A stretch of 64,000 nucleotides of DNA from Paralvinella palmiformis (taxonomy: Eukaryota; Annelida; Polychaeta; Terebellida; Alvinellidae), in the NCBI GenBank assembly GCA_025642065.1, contig JAODUP010000324.1, positions 181,001 to 245,000 on the forward strand. Direction: 5' to 3'. The number at the start of each line of letters is the position of its first letter. Position 1 is the first letter of the stretch. The notes beneath the pieces were generated by a model. It made no database searches and had not been told where the DNA came from. It worked only from the letters and a program-made list of their open reading frames with translations. Below, one piece after another: positions 1-11,644 of this stretch. The position numbers and the translations under genes are program-made.

Positions 1-2200
1 GATGTTACAGTTAAGTCGAGGTCTGCTTCCTTTAAGTGCCGTGAATCTGATGTAATTTTAAGTTTCTGCTGATACTTTAAATAACAATTAAAGATTTAGG
101 TTGTTTTCTGATGTTGTTCAAATCAATGTTAGTCCAGCCATTTAACAGTGAATGTCATGGCTTATCTGTTGTTCCCTGCATGGCAGACACATGTACAAAT
201 TTCTCCAGATATTCGATGCCTCATTGATTTGGGAACGAAGAATTCCCAGTGTCAACTGTACTGATCTGGTCAGAATATAATTGTGCTTGTGTGTCATTAA
301 GCCTTACTCACTCACTATCAGAATAAATACCTAGGTTTTTCATGTCACTGCTACTTTATTGTCAGTCTGCTGTGTTGATTTATGTCACAGAGAAGTAACA
401 TCAAGATTTAGAATCACAGAATGTTTTGTTGAAATTTGATCTGATCATCACCATGACTGTGTTTCTCACAGGTAACGGCTGCATTCAATTTATTCTACTC
501 TAAATGGACTGCATTGACCTTGAAGTTGAACACTATTCCACAAACAGTAAGAAGGAAATTTCACCACTGTAGAGCAGTTATGCCTCTGTTCTTGCTGCAC
601 TGTTGTTTCATATTTTACAGCATTCAGATCATTATTGTAATGTTAACCTACATCCTGTTTCCTGATTGGAAATATAAACACCTGAGATGTACCGCTTAGC
701 CAATGGAGGTCATGGTTGGAATGCCAATGTTCGTTATAACTGTGCTAGAACTGAAGCAACAATTTGTCTTTGACATTCATTTGTGGCAGCTTGGATGCTT
801 GTGTAATATGACTCCATTCTAGCTGTGGGCTGCCACTGAACTAGCACATAACAGTATGTGATCTGTGTATACACGTGTTTTGTTGTCCGTCTGCGTGTAC
901 TCCACTTCAGTTCTTGTTTTTCAAGATAATCTTTCATTTCACTAATTTCAAATACTGTCACAGTATTCTGATGCAAGGTAGCGTGTTAATGCATTCTTTG
1001 CAATGCCTTGTAAATACATTTAGCTTCGTGTAGAATTAATATCGATGTGGATTCAGTTTGTTGGTAATAAACGGCATATCCCAGTTGTGTGCATATGCAA
1101 TCCGATCTTAAGTGTAACATCGGTTTAGAAGACTCGAATTTCACATTTATGCATTTTGAAGCTGTCCGTAGTTTTCTCCGAGCTGCACAGATCAGCTTCA
1201 CTGATTTAAAACAATCGACCAACTGCCAGTTTATTAGATTATCGAATCTGTGTTATTGACGTGCAACAAAGTTGCACACGTTTAAGTTCATAATTGAGTA
1301 AGCGCTTAGTGGTCCGGTGATTTTATGTACAATGATTCAGTCCAGCACGCAAAAAACGTGAAGTCATCACAGCCCATGCTTCTTTTGTAAGTTGTACTGC
1401 ATCATAGCAGATCTCGCCTGGTATAACGTCTAATGGGTTCTCCCAATGATTTGTGGAAGTGGTCTGTAATTAATGTCGACGGCAAGCCTTACCCGAAGTG
1501 CTTCAGTTTAGCTAGGTTCAGTGGTTTCCTCGCATAAAGCTGAACAACGAGTATTTCTGTTGACGCAAGTACATCCTTGCCCTGTGTTTTACGCGTCGAG
1601 ACTCGACAGCAGCAGCAATAGCGTGTCTGTCAAATAAATTGTTGAAACAAAATGCCGACCCAAGTCCAGCTTGGTCTTTGTTTTCTGATCTGGCTTTGAT
1701 TTAATGATCAGTTTTTTGTCTTGCGTTTGCTAGATTTGTACATGTTTAGATATAACTTCACATTGTAAAAGTACGAAATAAATTTCAACGATCTACATTC
1801 ATGTCTGACTGTCATGGCATGTACGGGTTCCAGTTCTCCGCTAGGCCGAGGTACGTGCCCGCTTTAATTCGAAGATCAAATTTAGTCTGGTGCGCCTGGA
1901 TTTGTACTGGTGTAGATATAACTTTAACGTAGTATACGTTAAGTATGGAAATTGTGCATGGTTCTACACATCTTTTTTCCATAGGACATATCTCCAGCGA
2001 GGGGAGGGTATTGTCAAAGTCCCTATTCCCCCAAAACTTGGCAGATATTAAATCCGTTCCCCACCATTCATATTAACACCCATCATAAACGAATGTATGA
2101 CCCTGATCACTTTTAATCCGCCTTTAAATGAAATGGTGTAATTTAGTTTTGACTGCGCATGGAAATGTTTTTAGTACAGGAACGTGCTAGGGGCCTAACA
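1..2200. other. No gene recognised; UTR-like or intergenic
   Basis: No convincing coding frame. AATAAA hexamers occur on the + strand at 322, 1633 and 1777, so the stretch may be the 3' UTR of a gene lying to the left. A block is loosely repeated at 1732-1760 and 1901-1928 (ATTTGTAC...TAGATATAACTT). Confidence 0.3.
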
Positions 2201-3125
2201 TAGCTTAAAACAAAACATTGTACATCTTTATTCCACGTTATACCCAACATATTGGATACGTTAAAAATAAAGCCATACATCTTCGTTCCAAATTGGATAC
2301 ATTAATAACAAGAAAACGTTATGCATCTGTATTCCACATTAAATCCGGTAGTCTGTATGGGACGTTCAGGACCTATGGGTACGGGTTATCTGGTTACAGC
2401 AACGCACTGCATACCTCTGAGTTCGAATCGATCCTAAGGCTGACGAAGTGTTCGCTCACTTCAACATCGTACAATTATAACCCGCAAAGAATTGGTTAAA
2501 AGGAGGATGCCTATGAACATTCCCTGGTAAATGGATAAATAGCAATAATTACAAACTTCTATAGCGCCAATATCGACGAAAAGGATCGAGCTCAGTGGCG
2601 CACCCAGACCTAGTAGATCCGACATGGATTGGGCAATCTCATAATCGAGGTACGATACAAAATTTATCAAAATAAATTATCTGATGGAATAGAAACTTAA
2701 GAAGGATAAGCAAGTCTGAAAAGCTGAGTTTTCAAATGGTGACGGAAAGAAAATATGCTATTGGGAACAGACGACAAGTGAGAACTAGAAGAACGGAGCT
2801 CTCTGAGATTGGGTCCTAGAGAAAGCATGGAAAATAGATGACGGTTCTCCAGAAGAAATAATTTGAAGGTCAATGGTACAGGGCTTGAAAATGGGGCTAG
2901 ATTGAACAGCTGGGAGCCAATGAAGATATTTCAGGAGTGCGGGAGAATGGGAAGACCGTGTGACAACCCTAGCTAAGCCGTTTTGAACACACTGAACTTT
3001 TAGAATATCCTTATCTGCCATGTTATAAAGAAGAGAATTGCAGTAATTAAGACTACTAGTAATGAGTGCTGTAGCAATGGTTTTGGCGACTAAAGATAAA
3101 TGTAGCGACGAATACCTAGAAGGTA

Positions 3126-5029
3126 CCGTACTCACGCGAATAAGGGCCTCTGCTCGAACAGGGGCCGGGGTAAATATGATTTGAAATAAATAAGCGCCCC
3201 CTGTTTGTTTATGCCTCCCCCCTCGAAGAAAACAAACGAAGATACACATGTACGATTACTCTAGTATAGATTCATTTATCACCGCCTACATTCTATTCTG
3301 ACGTCAGCAGCATACTTGCCATTGATGTTCATGTCAGTTAATTTATACCGGTATTATGGAAAATTCTCGGCGAAAATAATCATGCACAAAACTAATTCCA
3401 TTGTATAAATTGTCAGTTGCTCATCAGTTACAAGTAAAATTGTGTTTCTAATTGATCAATCGTTTTTGTTTTTTCTCTGTAATCTACGCCATTAATGAGG
3501 GTCACATTATCACTGTAAGTACGGGAAGCCAAGATAGTTTTAATTCGATGTCTTTTGTCGGGAAGAAATGCACGCCGAAACAAACAGGCATGTCCGGGGA
3601 TCAATATGTCGATCAATTATAGGCAGATTAAAGGATCAAACGAAGCCATTAGTTACATAACATCAGATGATGTATGGGTGTAATTAGCTTCAGACCAATG
3701 ATACTTAATAATAATGTAATAATAATGTATATTTAATAAAGCGCCCTTACTAGCAGGAGCCATTCAAAGGCGCTGTACAAATAATATGTAATTTAATAAT
3801 ACCCCAAATAATGTCTGCAAAAACCCTGTAATGATTTAAAAGATAATAATTATTTATCTGTGAAAGCGACTTTAAATAGGTGTGTTTTTAGAAGAGACTT
3901 AAAATTTCCAAGAGACGACGCATTTCTAATATTTGCCGGCAACTTATTCCACAAATTGGGGGCTGCAACACTAAACGCACAATCACCATATGACTTGAGC
4001 CGAGACACTGGCACCTGCAATAGTATCTGACTGGATGACCTGAGTTTTCGGGATGACTTTCTAATGGAAACCAGTTCACACAGGTATTCTGGCGTCATAT
4101 CATTAATAGATTTATAAGTTATTAACAGAATCTTAAAATGGATACGCTGTCTAACAGGTAGCCAATGTAGTTTTTGAAGAATGGGGTAATATGATCATAT
4201 TTTCTAGTATTTGTTACAATGCGAGCTGCACTATTCTGAATTCACTGAAGGCGATTAATGTTATAATCAGATATGCCATATAACAGGGAGTTACAATAGT
4301 CTATACGAGATGTAACAAAGGCATGAACTACAGTTAAAAGTGATTCTTGTGTCAAGAATGCTTTTAAACAGTGGATGTTCTTAAGATGGTAGTAGGCAGC
4401 TCGGCATACTGATGTGACATGTTCATGCATGTTAATACATTGGTAAAAAATAACCCCTAGATTTTTTACTGACCCATTAGGGGTAATCGAAGATGTACCC
4501 ATCTGTAATGCTGGTGTCTTTAGGGATTTAACACAATGTGGTGATGCCAAATATAAAATATTTGTTTTATTATCATTTAGTTTTAGAAGATTTTGAATCA
4601 TCCATAGCCGGATATCGGCAATACAATGTTCTAAATTCTTCAAGGAAGAGGAGAAATTTAACTCATTGTCAGGATCCAGTGATATATACAGCTGTGGGTC
4701 ATCAGCATACAAGTGATATTTAATCCCATATCGCTGCGCAATGATCCTATTGACGGTATGGTATAGTGTTGTCTGCTTGATTGGATGATGGCGAACACTA
4801 CTATAAATGTTGTGCAAATTCTATGACGTCTTGTTATTATTATCTTTTAATAAAACAATTCGTACCATACATGTTTTGGGATGGATGAAAAATATTTTCA
4901 TTACGATAATCGTTTATATCAGACACCAACATGTCTTAAAAACAATAAGAGCCTCTGCTTGAATAGCCGCCGGGGAAAAACTGTCATCGAAAACAATAGC
5001 CGCCAGGGCCCTTATTCGCGTGAGTACGG
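3126..5029. mobile_element. Non-autonomous DNA transposon with perfect 23-bp terminal inverted repeats and TA target duplication
   Basis: The left end 3126-3148 (starts CCGTACTCACGCGAATAAGG) is the exact reverse complement of 5007-5029. TA flanks both ends (3124-3125, 5030-5031), and removing the element restores a LINE alignment. Subterminal AATAAGsGCC-type motifs recur near both ends. The TA duplication suggests the Tc1/mariner (pogo-like) superfamily; no transposase was found. A second LINE occupies its centre. Confidence 0.75.
3705..4817 (-). mobile_element. CR1-like LINE (family B), reverse-transcriptase fragment inside the DNA transposon
   Basis: From 4817 to 4242 (- strand) an open frame carries the RT catalytic YADD (YHLYADDPQLYISLD), LRLWM-type (IRLWMIQNLLKLNDNKT), LGVIF and SRIDYCNSLLYGI motifs. 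After a frame break, 4098-3850 gives FSVAAPNLWNKLPANIR and LLKTHLF, the usual carboxy end. The tail GCGCTTTATTAAATATACATTATTATTA ends in ATT repeats near 3705, typical of a LINE 3' end. 5'-truncated and non-functional. Confidence 0.85.
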
Positions 5030-5048
5030 TATGTCTAGTAGAAGCAAC

Positions 5049-5125
5049 ATTACATTTGGAGGTCGCTCGGCCCATTTAGCCTACCATGTGCACAAAAGTG
5101 GCCGTAAAACATCAGTCCATCATCA
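5049..5125 (+). mobile_element. SINE family A fragment with 15-bp target-site duplication
   Basis: This is the 3' body of the tRNA-derived SINE seen complete at 8644-8829 (TTTGGAGGTCGCTCGGCCCA, ACCATGTGCACAAAAGTGGC). The direct repeats TCTAGTAGAAGCAAC (5034-5048) and TCTAGTAAAAGCAAC (5126-5140) flank it, so it is a 5'-truncated insertion. Confidence 0.8.
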
Positions 5126-5264
5126 TCTAGTAAAAGCAACAGCGACATGTCAGAGAAATATGTTTTCCGAAATTAAAATCGCTCTCAAATGTAACACCAA
5201 GATTGCATACAATGTGCGATGATGTGATGCTATGATTAGCCCACGTAGGGAAAGAACGAATTAT

Positions 5265-5356
5265 AGGTAACCTCAGACTTCGGTAATTTCGGACTGGTAA
5301 CCTCGGCCCCCATGACTAGTAATTTCAGACTGGTAACCTCAGCCCCTTATGAATGA
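5265..5356. repeat. Short tandem repeat, 36-bp unit, two copies plus a partial
   Basis: The unit AATTTCRGACTGGTAACCTC... occurs at 5285-5320 and 5321-5356, with a partial GGTAACCTCAGAC at 5265 and a stray GTAATTTCGGACTGGTA near 5520. Confidence 0.75.
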
Positions 5357-5463
5357 ATGGGTTTTGAATGTCCAATTAACTGGGCCACTCACTGTGTAAT
5401 TATGCACAGGGCGTCACATACCTATGGTATTGTATAGATAGTATTGTGGTATGGTAATGCGGT

Positions 5464-5488
5464 TATATATATATATATATATATATAT
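5464..5488. repeat. (TA)n microsatellite
   Basis: Uninterrupted TA dinucleotides. Confidence 0.95.
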
Positions 5489-5599
5489 GCTTAGGTATAT
5501 ATCTGGAGAGCCCTATAGTAATTTCGGACTGGTACGTATAGCTTGATACCTTGTATACGAAATTAAAAGGCAATGCCTGTTATGGTATTCCGGTCCTTC

Positions 5600-6060
5600 T
5601 GGGTTGTATTTCTGGGGTGCATATATCTCATTTTATCCTGGCAATCTGCAGCGCTCCCCTTTCCAAATTTTGTCCAAATTTGACTTAAAGGCAGGTAAGT
5701 TCCAGTCATTAATTTTTCATTGGCTAAAAAGCCTGCGTCGTCCCTGGTGGGAAGAAAAAAAGTTATGGGGATCTATCCTGTCCATACCATTCATAATCTT
5801 AAATACGTGGATCACATCCCCATGTCACCTTCTAAAATCGAAAGATGGCAACTTTAGGAATTTAAGCCGGTCCTCGTATGGGAGATAGCTATATCTATAA
5901 TGCTTGAGATTAGTTTAGTTGCCCTTTTCTGTTCTTTCTCAATCTCTAGTATTCTCCTTGTACCTCGGATGCCAGATCACATTTCGATACCCAAGGTGCG
6001 GTCTAACCTATATATTGTTTTTAATTTGGACTTATATGTTCTATTAACGGTAACCATGCA
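5600..6060 (-). mobile_element. LINE reverse-transcriptase C-terminal remnant (different family)
   Basis: On the - strand, broken frames give VRPHLGYRNVIWHPRY and EKEQKRATKLIS near 6010-5900, then VIHVFKI-, G-D and FF.TRDD-type remnants down to 5600. This is the well-known end of many non-LTR pol ORFs (RPxLEYxNxIWxPxxK, VQRRATKLI). Stops and frame breaks are frequent. Confidence 0.65.
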
Positions 6061-6205
6061 TGTCAATTGCCAATTAAAATGCCATTTGTTTTTATTTATT
6101 GGCAACACTAACAATGCAGTTCACACGGATTGTAAATACTGCATGGTACTACAATATACACTACATGCACTAGTATATATTATTATTGCACGGGTCCATA
6201 TAGTT

Positions 6206-6363
6206 GGGGCGCCTCCGTGGTCTAGTTTGTATGGTCTAGTCACTACCACCTGAATTCGAATCTTGGCGTGGGCATATCTGAAGGGTGTTTCATCTTTGAC
6301 TTCGCTTCATTACCTTTGGAGGTCACAGAAAAGTGACCCTAAAACATCAATTATCACCATCAG
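6206..6363 (+). mobile_element. tRNA-derived SINE, family A
   Basis: Starts GGGGCGCCTCCGTGGTCTAG (A-box-like) and contains GAATTCGAATC (B-box-like). The body GTGGGCATATCTGAAGGGTG and TTTCATCTTTGACTTCG ends in GACCCTAAAACATCA. About 85% similar by eye to the copy at 8644. Confidence 0.8.
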
Positions 6364-6506
6364 GTTCATATAGTTGGGAACATGCACGTAGAAGTTGCAA
6401 TACACCATATGTGCCATTTTAATATTGTGCCCAATATTTGAATATTTACTTCTGAAGTTTACAATATTTCTTTTCTCGGTGGCGCTTGAGTTTTGATTCG
6501 CTCACC

Positions 6507-6830
6507 AGTCGAGCTCGGTGGCGCACCTAGACCTATAGTACAGGGGTCGAGCAATATCAAAATCAAGAAAAAATGCAAAATTCATCAACAAATGATCGGA
6601 TGTTTTTAATGTTATGTTATGGGAAGGCATTATATAAGCAATGCTTCAAGCACCCTCCTTTTCTACATTCTATGTGCGTTTGCTTTAATTAAAATGATGT
6701 AGATATTATGAATGTTGAAATAAACAATTTTAATTTAATTTAATTTATGCAATGGAAAATTAGGATGGATAAGCAAGTCTGAAAAGCTGAATTTTTAAAT
6801 GGTGACGGAAGAAACTATGATATTTGATAT
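6507..6830 (-). mobile_element. LINE family A 3' tail, interrupted by another repeat
   Basis: The segments 6830-6750 and 6602-6507 (- strand) align with the 3' tail of the LINE at 31780-31880 (CAGACTTGCTTATCC, GGTGAATTTTGCATT). The gap between them is the element at 6603-6746. Confidence 0.65.
6603..6746 (+). mobile_element. Short retroelement (family C) inserted in a LINE tail
   Basis: Contains TATAAGCAATGCTTCAAGCA and CATTCTATGTGCGTTTGCTT, then ATAAACAATTT with TTTAA/AATTT tail repeats. Flanked by ATG on both sides. A related copy lies inverted at 11210-11335. Probably the 3' end of an unidentified retroelement. Confidence 0.6.
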
Positions 6831-6839
6831 TGTTTATAT

Positions 6840-8640
6840 ATATAGATCTAGTTATTTTTAAACGCTGTTTAATGATATTTTAACGAAAACACTTTAAACC
6901 GTATTTCAGTTATCGGATAATATTGTAGTGTTTGATTTTGTTAGTTACAGATCTGATGACGAGCTAAAGAAAACTAGTAAGCTTTACTTTTATTATGTCC
7001 TCCAGTGGTCGTCTGTTTCTTACGTTTCTGTAATATTATTAAAGTTTCCTATCAACACGAAGGCTTATGTTTATGTTAATAACACGTGGACGGAGTATTT
7101 TACCTGGCAGATTCTGGTGAGCGATAATGCGAAGAAATTATCTAAGCCCCCTAAAACCGGCTGTGGAATAGAGTTATACTTAAACTTATAGATCTAGACT
7201 CTACAGTAGCCAGCTGGGCACTAAATCAATCAATAAATCAATTTGTCCAGTCACCTACTTTTAAACCAGTTTAATATTATAATTCTAACAGGCCTGCAAA
7301 CATGTTAGAATTATAATGTCAGTCGAGTTAGATGTGCTTGACTGAAGTTATGAAGATTTTATTTATTCTTATACTTTATAGGGTCTACTATAGATATACT
7401 CATATACTAGATATAGATCTAGAAGGGATCTCACGATTTTCCCAGTACTCAAGAGAATAGACTAGATCTAGGCGTAGGCTGTTTACATGGAAGATAACCC
7501 TGGAAATCTTTCAGACTGAGTTAGAATAGAAGTAAACAACTACTATTAATCTAAGATTTGGGGTACTAAACTTGACTTGTTTTCACCTTTATTATATATA
7601 CATTTTGAACTGAACATCACCCAGGCCTGTTGTCACTTGGGACTATTTATAAGGCAGTGGCTACGCATATGTGAGCCGTATGTTCAGACCTGTAGTCTAA
7701 ACGTATGTGAGCCATTATGTGCATATTTCCGATTAAGCGAGTTGTAGAAAGAAAACACTTCAGGTCAGTGCATTACTCTAACTGCTTTATCTTTACAACT
7801 GTGAGAGAGACATACTAGGGGCCTACTGTGTCTTAGACTTTAAACTTACAAGTATTATGTAGCCATTTAATTGATTAAACCTGTAGTTTAAGAAAACATT
7901 AGGGCAGCATTTCCTGTGTGATTCTATGGACCTAGAACCAACTCGGCCATTATCGTTTCAAAAAGAGATGTGCGTGCATCCTCGCACAAAAACAGATGCG
8001 CACGAATTGTCACATATGTTTAGACTTGGGTGTCTAAACAAACCGGCTCAAATACGTGTAGACAGTTCTATTTATTAATGCCAGTAACTAAATGTATTAC
8101 ATAAATTTTGTAGACTAACTGATTTCAAATAATAAACCATACCATTTCAGATATGGACTGTAGATCGGCAGATCATTATCTGTTTTACAGTATAACAAAC
8201 AATCATAAATCCCATGGAACCAAGAATTTGTCATATTAAAACGCTGCCATCTTGTCCAGATTATGAAATTCACCAATTTAATACATCACCATCATTTGCC
8301 GATTTACAGTACATGAACTTGAACCTTTTCGTCAGAATAAGATGTATCATTCAAAAACATAAAATAATGATGGTGGGTGACATGAAAAGAATGGATGTCA
8401 GTACATTGGGCATGATGTGTTATTGACCTCTAAGCAATAGCTCTGTCTGTGGCTACTTTTCTTACACTGGCCGATTTGTTTGCCATTAACATGTACAATC
8501 ACTTTATCATAAGGTTTATGATGCTTTCTCACAGGGTTTGGGGTCAATTACCACTGAACATTGTATGTGGCTGTATATTTCCTTATTATTAACAAAATTT
8601 AGTTGCCATATAGAGACAAGTTGTGGATATTCACTACAGC
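6840..8640. other. No gene recognised
   Basis: AT-rich intergenic sequence. Open frames here are short, lack splice-supported extension and match no family I know. It contains the hairpin listed separately. Confidence 0.4.
7276..7317. repeat. Perfect hairpin, 15-bp stem and 12-nt loop
   Basis: ATTATAATTCTAACA (7276-7290) is the exact reverse complement of TGTTAGAATTATAAT (7303-7317). Confidence 0.85.
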
Positions 8641-8643
8641 TCA

Positions 8644-8829
8644 GGGGGCGCCTCCGTGGTCTAGTTGGTAGCACCTTGGACCACAGATCAGTACCACCTG
8701 AGTTCGAATCTCGGCGTGGGCATATCTCTGAAGGGTGTTTCATCTTTGACTTCATTTCATCACCTTAGGAGGTCGCTCAGCCCATTTAGCCTACCATGTG
8801 CACAAAGTGGCCATAAAACATCAAATATC
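8644..8829 (+). mobile_element. tRNA-derived SINE, family A, near complete
   Basis: The head GGGGGCGCCTCCGTGGTCTA-GTTGGTAGC resembles a tRNA A-box, and GAGTTCGAATCTCGG a B-box. The body has AAGGGTGTTTCATCTTTGAC, GGAGGTCGCTCAGCCCATTT and ACCATGTGCACAAAGTGGCC, ending in ATAAAACATCAAATATCT. It is the best reference copy in the window. Confidence 0.85.
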
Positions 8830-10560
8830 TTCACTACAGCTCAATATGAAACCACTGTATAACTTGTTTTGTGTATGTGCGTGACTGTATCCTTGCTTAA
8901 GCTTTGCCTGTTGTTATTCGTAATTGGTGGTTACCACAATGAGATTCTATTATATATCTAAGACAGTACACAAAATGTTTACCTAGCTCTCACCAGTCTG
9001 GCTGTCACTATTAAAGAAGCTAAAATAACAATTAAAACCACCAGCATAACCAGAGACAGTCTTTTGGATGGGTGGTAAAAACCATGGTTTTGTCATTGAT
9101 GTCCAAACCTTGCCATCTATGCCTAAAATTTTTATTAATTCTTATATATAATAATTGGTAATAAAAAATCAAACATCATTAGGATGCTGAATACATTTCC
9201 TTGGTGATTATCTACTACACTAGATTGTACGTGTGTGTAACTGTGACAGTTACGAGAAAAAAGTGCTAAAACTACTAAACTTCCACTTTTCTCACTTGTG
9301 TAAAGTATTAGTATGATTAAATTAATCATGACATAAATCAGATTAATAGATAAACTGGTTTTGTAAAAACATTCTACTTGATTTTGTAAATGTCGGTAAC
9401 TTTTAGAATCTGGCATATTTACGAGCTATAATTTTACTGTTCCAGATCCGAGTCTAGATTTATTTCAGCTTGTAGTATTACTGGTTTCACATGACTGTGT
9501 CTGCAATGTGAATGAGAATCCATTTTAAAATTCCACTAATCTTCTGAATTACTCTGATAAGAACAAGGTAACATACTTTAAATGGACAACAATTGCAATA
9601 GAGATTAGTTTTAACCAATTTAAACTGAATCTTCCAAATATGAGGTCTGCCCAAAAGTAATAGGAAATGTTACCCATCACGTTTAAAGTGTATAGTGTTG
9701 TAGTTAACACTTAAAGGGACAGTAGATATAGGGAAATAATCCAAATTATTGGAGGGCCACCATTACGGATGCACCGGAAGCCAGATTCCAAGGTGGGAAG
9801 GAGAAAACTCAAATGCTCTGACATCACATGAGCACTCTCTAGACTGATACAGATTATAGTTTCTCTTGAGCATTAATATCTGATCCATTTTTAATCATCT
9901 TCCTCTTGTAAGGTTCCATCTGGCTCAAACTGATATGGTTGTATGTCATTCATGATGTAATTTTAACAAAATAATTGCATTATGGTCTGGAATAATTCTT
10001 TGCTCACACTTGTTTACATGCTTTTGTACGGGCTCTACAGACTTCAGGTCAACTGGATGCATTCAAGTGATGTCTGCACTCAGTAGCATCCTGTCTCTGT
10101 CTAGCTTCAAAATGGTGGCACCCACAGGCCATTAAAAGTCGATTAATTAGCACTTTGAACTGGATTATTTAATATGTGGGTGATCGTTTACACATTTTGA
10201 CATTATTTATTATATTTGTGAGTATAGCTGTATTAGTCCTGAAAATTTGAAACGAAGGTGGACTATCAACCAGTAACGAATGTATAACTAATCATGAATT
10301 ATAGATGAAAACTAATTCAAATGACAGGGATGGAAGTACACCTGGAATCTTTAGTGAAGAAATCCCCAAGTGATACGCATTGCACTTCCCTACTAAACAG
10401 GTTTATTGATTGATTGATTGGTATATTTAGTGTGGCATATACATCAAAATTTAATCCGCATCATTATTGATATTTTGTCAATAGATAAGAGATACTGACA
10501 TATTTATATATGACAAAGGTCACTGATACATAAAATAGTTTTTGTGTAAATTGTTTCCTA
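8830..10560. other. No gene recognised; upstream region of TP53RK
   Basis: AT-rich sequence without supportable coding exons. The TP53RK promoter or a 5' UTR exon should lie here but could not be placed. Confidence 0.4.
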
Positions 10561-10603
10561 GACATTGTCTGATATTGCAAATATTAATGATCTCCTGTCA
10601 TTT

Positions 10604-10830
10604 ACTACAGACTTAATGATATCAAGAACATTTCTGGATTGTTTACACATATTATTATATTTAATCTCTTATGCAAATTACAGAAGTGAAGTAGAGTGTA
10701 GACTTGAAATACTACAGACTTTAATATTGTCAAGAACATTTCTGGGGTTTTTTTTAACACATTTTCTTATATTTCATATTTTATGCAGATATGGATGATT
10801 ATAGAAGTGAAGTAGACTGTAGCAGCCTCC
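10604..10830 (+). repeat. Degenerate tandem duplication at the 5' edge of TP53RK exon 1
   Basis: Copy 1 starts at 10604 (ACTACAGACTTAATGAT), copy 2 at 10711 (ACTACAGACTTTAATAT). Both contain TCAAGAACATTTCTGG and AGAAGTGAAGTAGA, with a spacing of about 107 nt. Copy 1 lacks the bases that hold the ATG, so only copy 2 can start the protein. Confidence 0.8.
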
Positions 10831-10998
10831 TGAAGCAAGGAGCAGAGGCTAAGATATACACGGGTGTTTATCTTGGCAAGTTGTGCATAATAAAGGAAAG
10901 ATTTCCAAAGAAATATCGTCATCCAGCATTGGAACTGTCACTCAGCCAACAGAGGACTAAGTCTGAAGTACGCTCAATGCTGCGGTGTAGAACTCAAG
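10791..10998 (+). CDS. TP53RK: TP53RK coding exon 1
   Basis: Encodes 1-69 and one base of Gly70: N-lobe with QGAEAKIY and the ATP-anchoring lysine. The ATG at 10791 is the first in frame that leads into homologous sequence. A good acceptor (TTTTATGCAG) ends at 10788, only 2 nt before the ATG, so a 5' UTR intron is possible. The donor G|GTACAA is weak but is required for the frame. Confidence 0.92.
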
Positions 10999-11609
10999 GT
11001 ACAATAAAGTCCAAGTTTTTACACACACATTATTATATCCTACTCCTCCCATAAATTCTCAGCCTCTTGTGATTTAAACTTTAGTTGTTAACTTTTTATA
11101 TATTTTAATTGATATATAAGGCCAATATTTTTGGAATACTTGTTTTACAAACCCTCCGACCACAGCTGAAACTCGCCGCTGGGAAATATAATTGTTTGAT
11201 TTTTCTTCAGATTGTTTATTTCGACATCAAAAAGGGAACATCTTAATGAAAGCAAATGCATACAGAATGTTGAAAAGGAAGATGCTTGAACCATTGCTTA
11301 TACAATGCATCCCCCCTTAACATACCATTAAAAACGTTCATGACAAATTAAAAAATAAGCACTCAGAATTTTTCCCCAGTAGCTACTAACCTAAAATAAC
11401 TAATTTAGGGGAGAAGTGGGGAGGTTCGACCACCTTACACTATAATGGTTTGATCACGTGATTTGTGACTCAATTCAATGTCCTAAAGGTTATTTATATA
11501 AGCAGTGGTGGGAGTGGAAGTTTGACCACAGTGTGGGGCTTGTCTTGTTGAAATTTGGGGTAGAACCTTCTGGCTCACAGCCAAACACCCAGTGTGGGAT
11601 GGATTGACT

Positions 11610-11644
<35 letters not shown>

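Larger units (their letters stand above)
2588..5240 (-). mobile_element. CR1-like LINE (family A), 3' part, split by later insertions
   Basis: On the - strand, 3123 down to about 2588 encodes the carboxy end of a LINE reverse transcriptase ORF (SLNYCNSLLYNMADKDILK, VQNGLARVVT, LKYLHWLP). The upstream continuation reappears at 5240-5141 (ATTTCTCTGACATGTCGCTG). Alignment with the copy at 31160-31900, where these parts are contiguous, shows that 3124-5140 is inserted material. The reading frame is broken; it is a dead copy. Confidence 0.8.

Noticed and set aside
4538..5222. + strand frames of 61 and 113 codons
   Set aside because: Antisense to the LINE reverse transcriptase and across transposon and SINE junctions.
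8516..8862. Frames of 65-79 codons on both strands
   Set aside because: They are translations of the SINE at 8644-8829.
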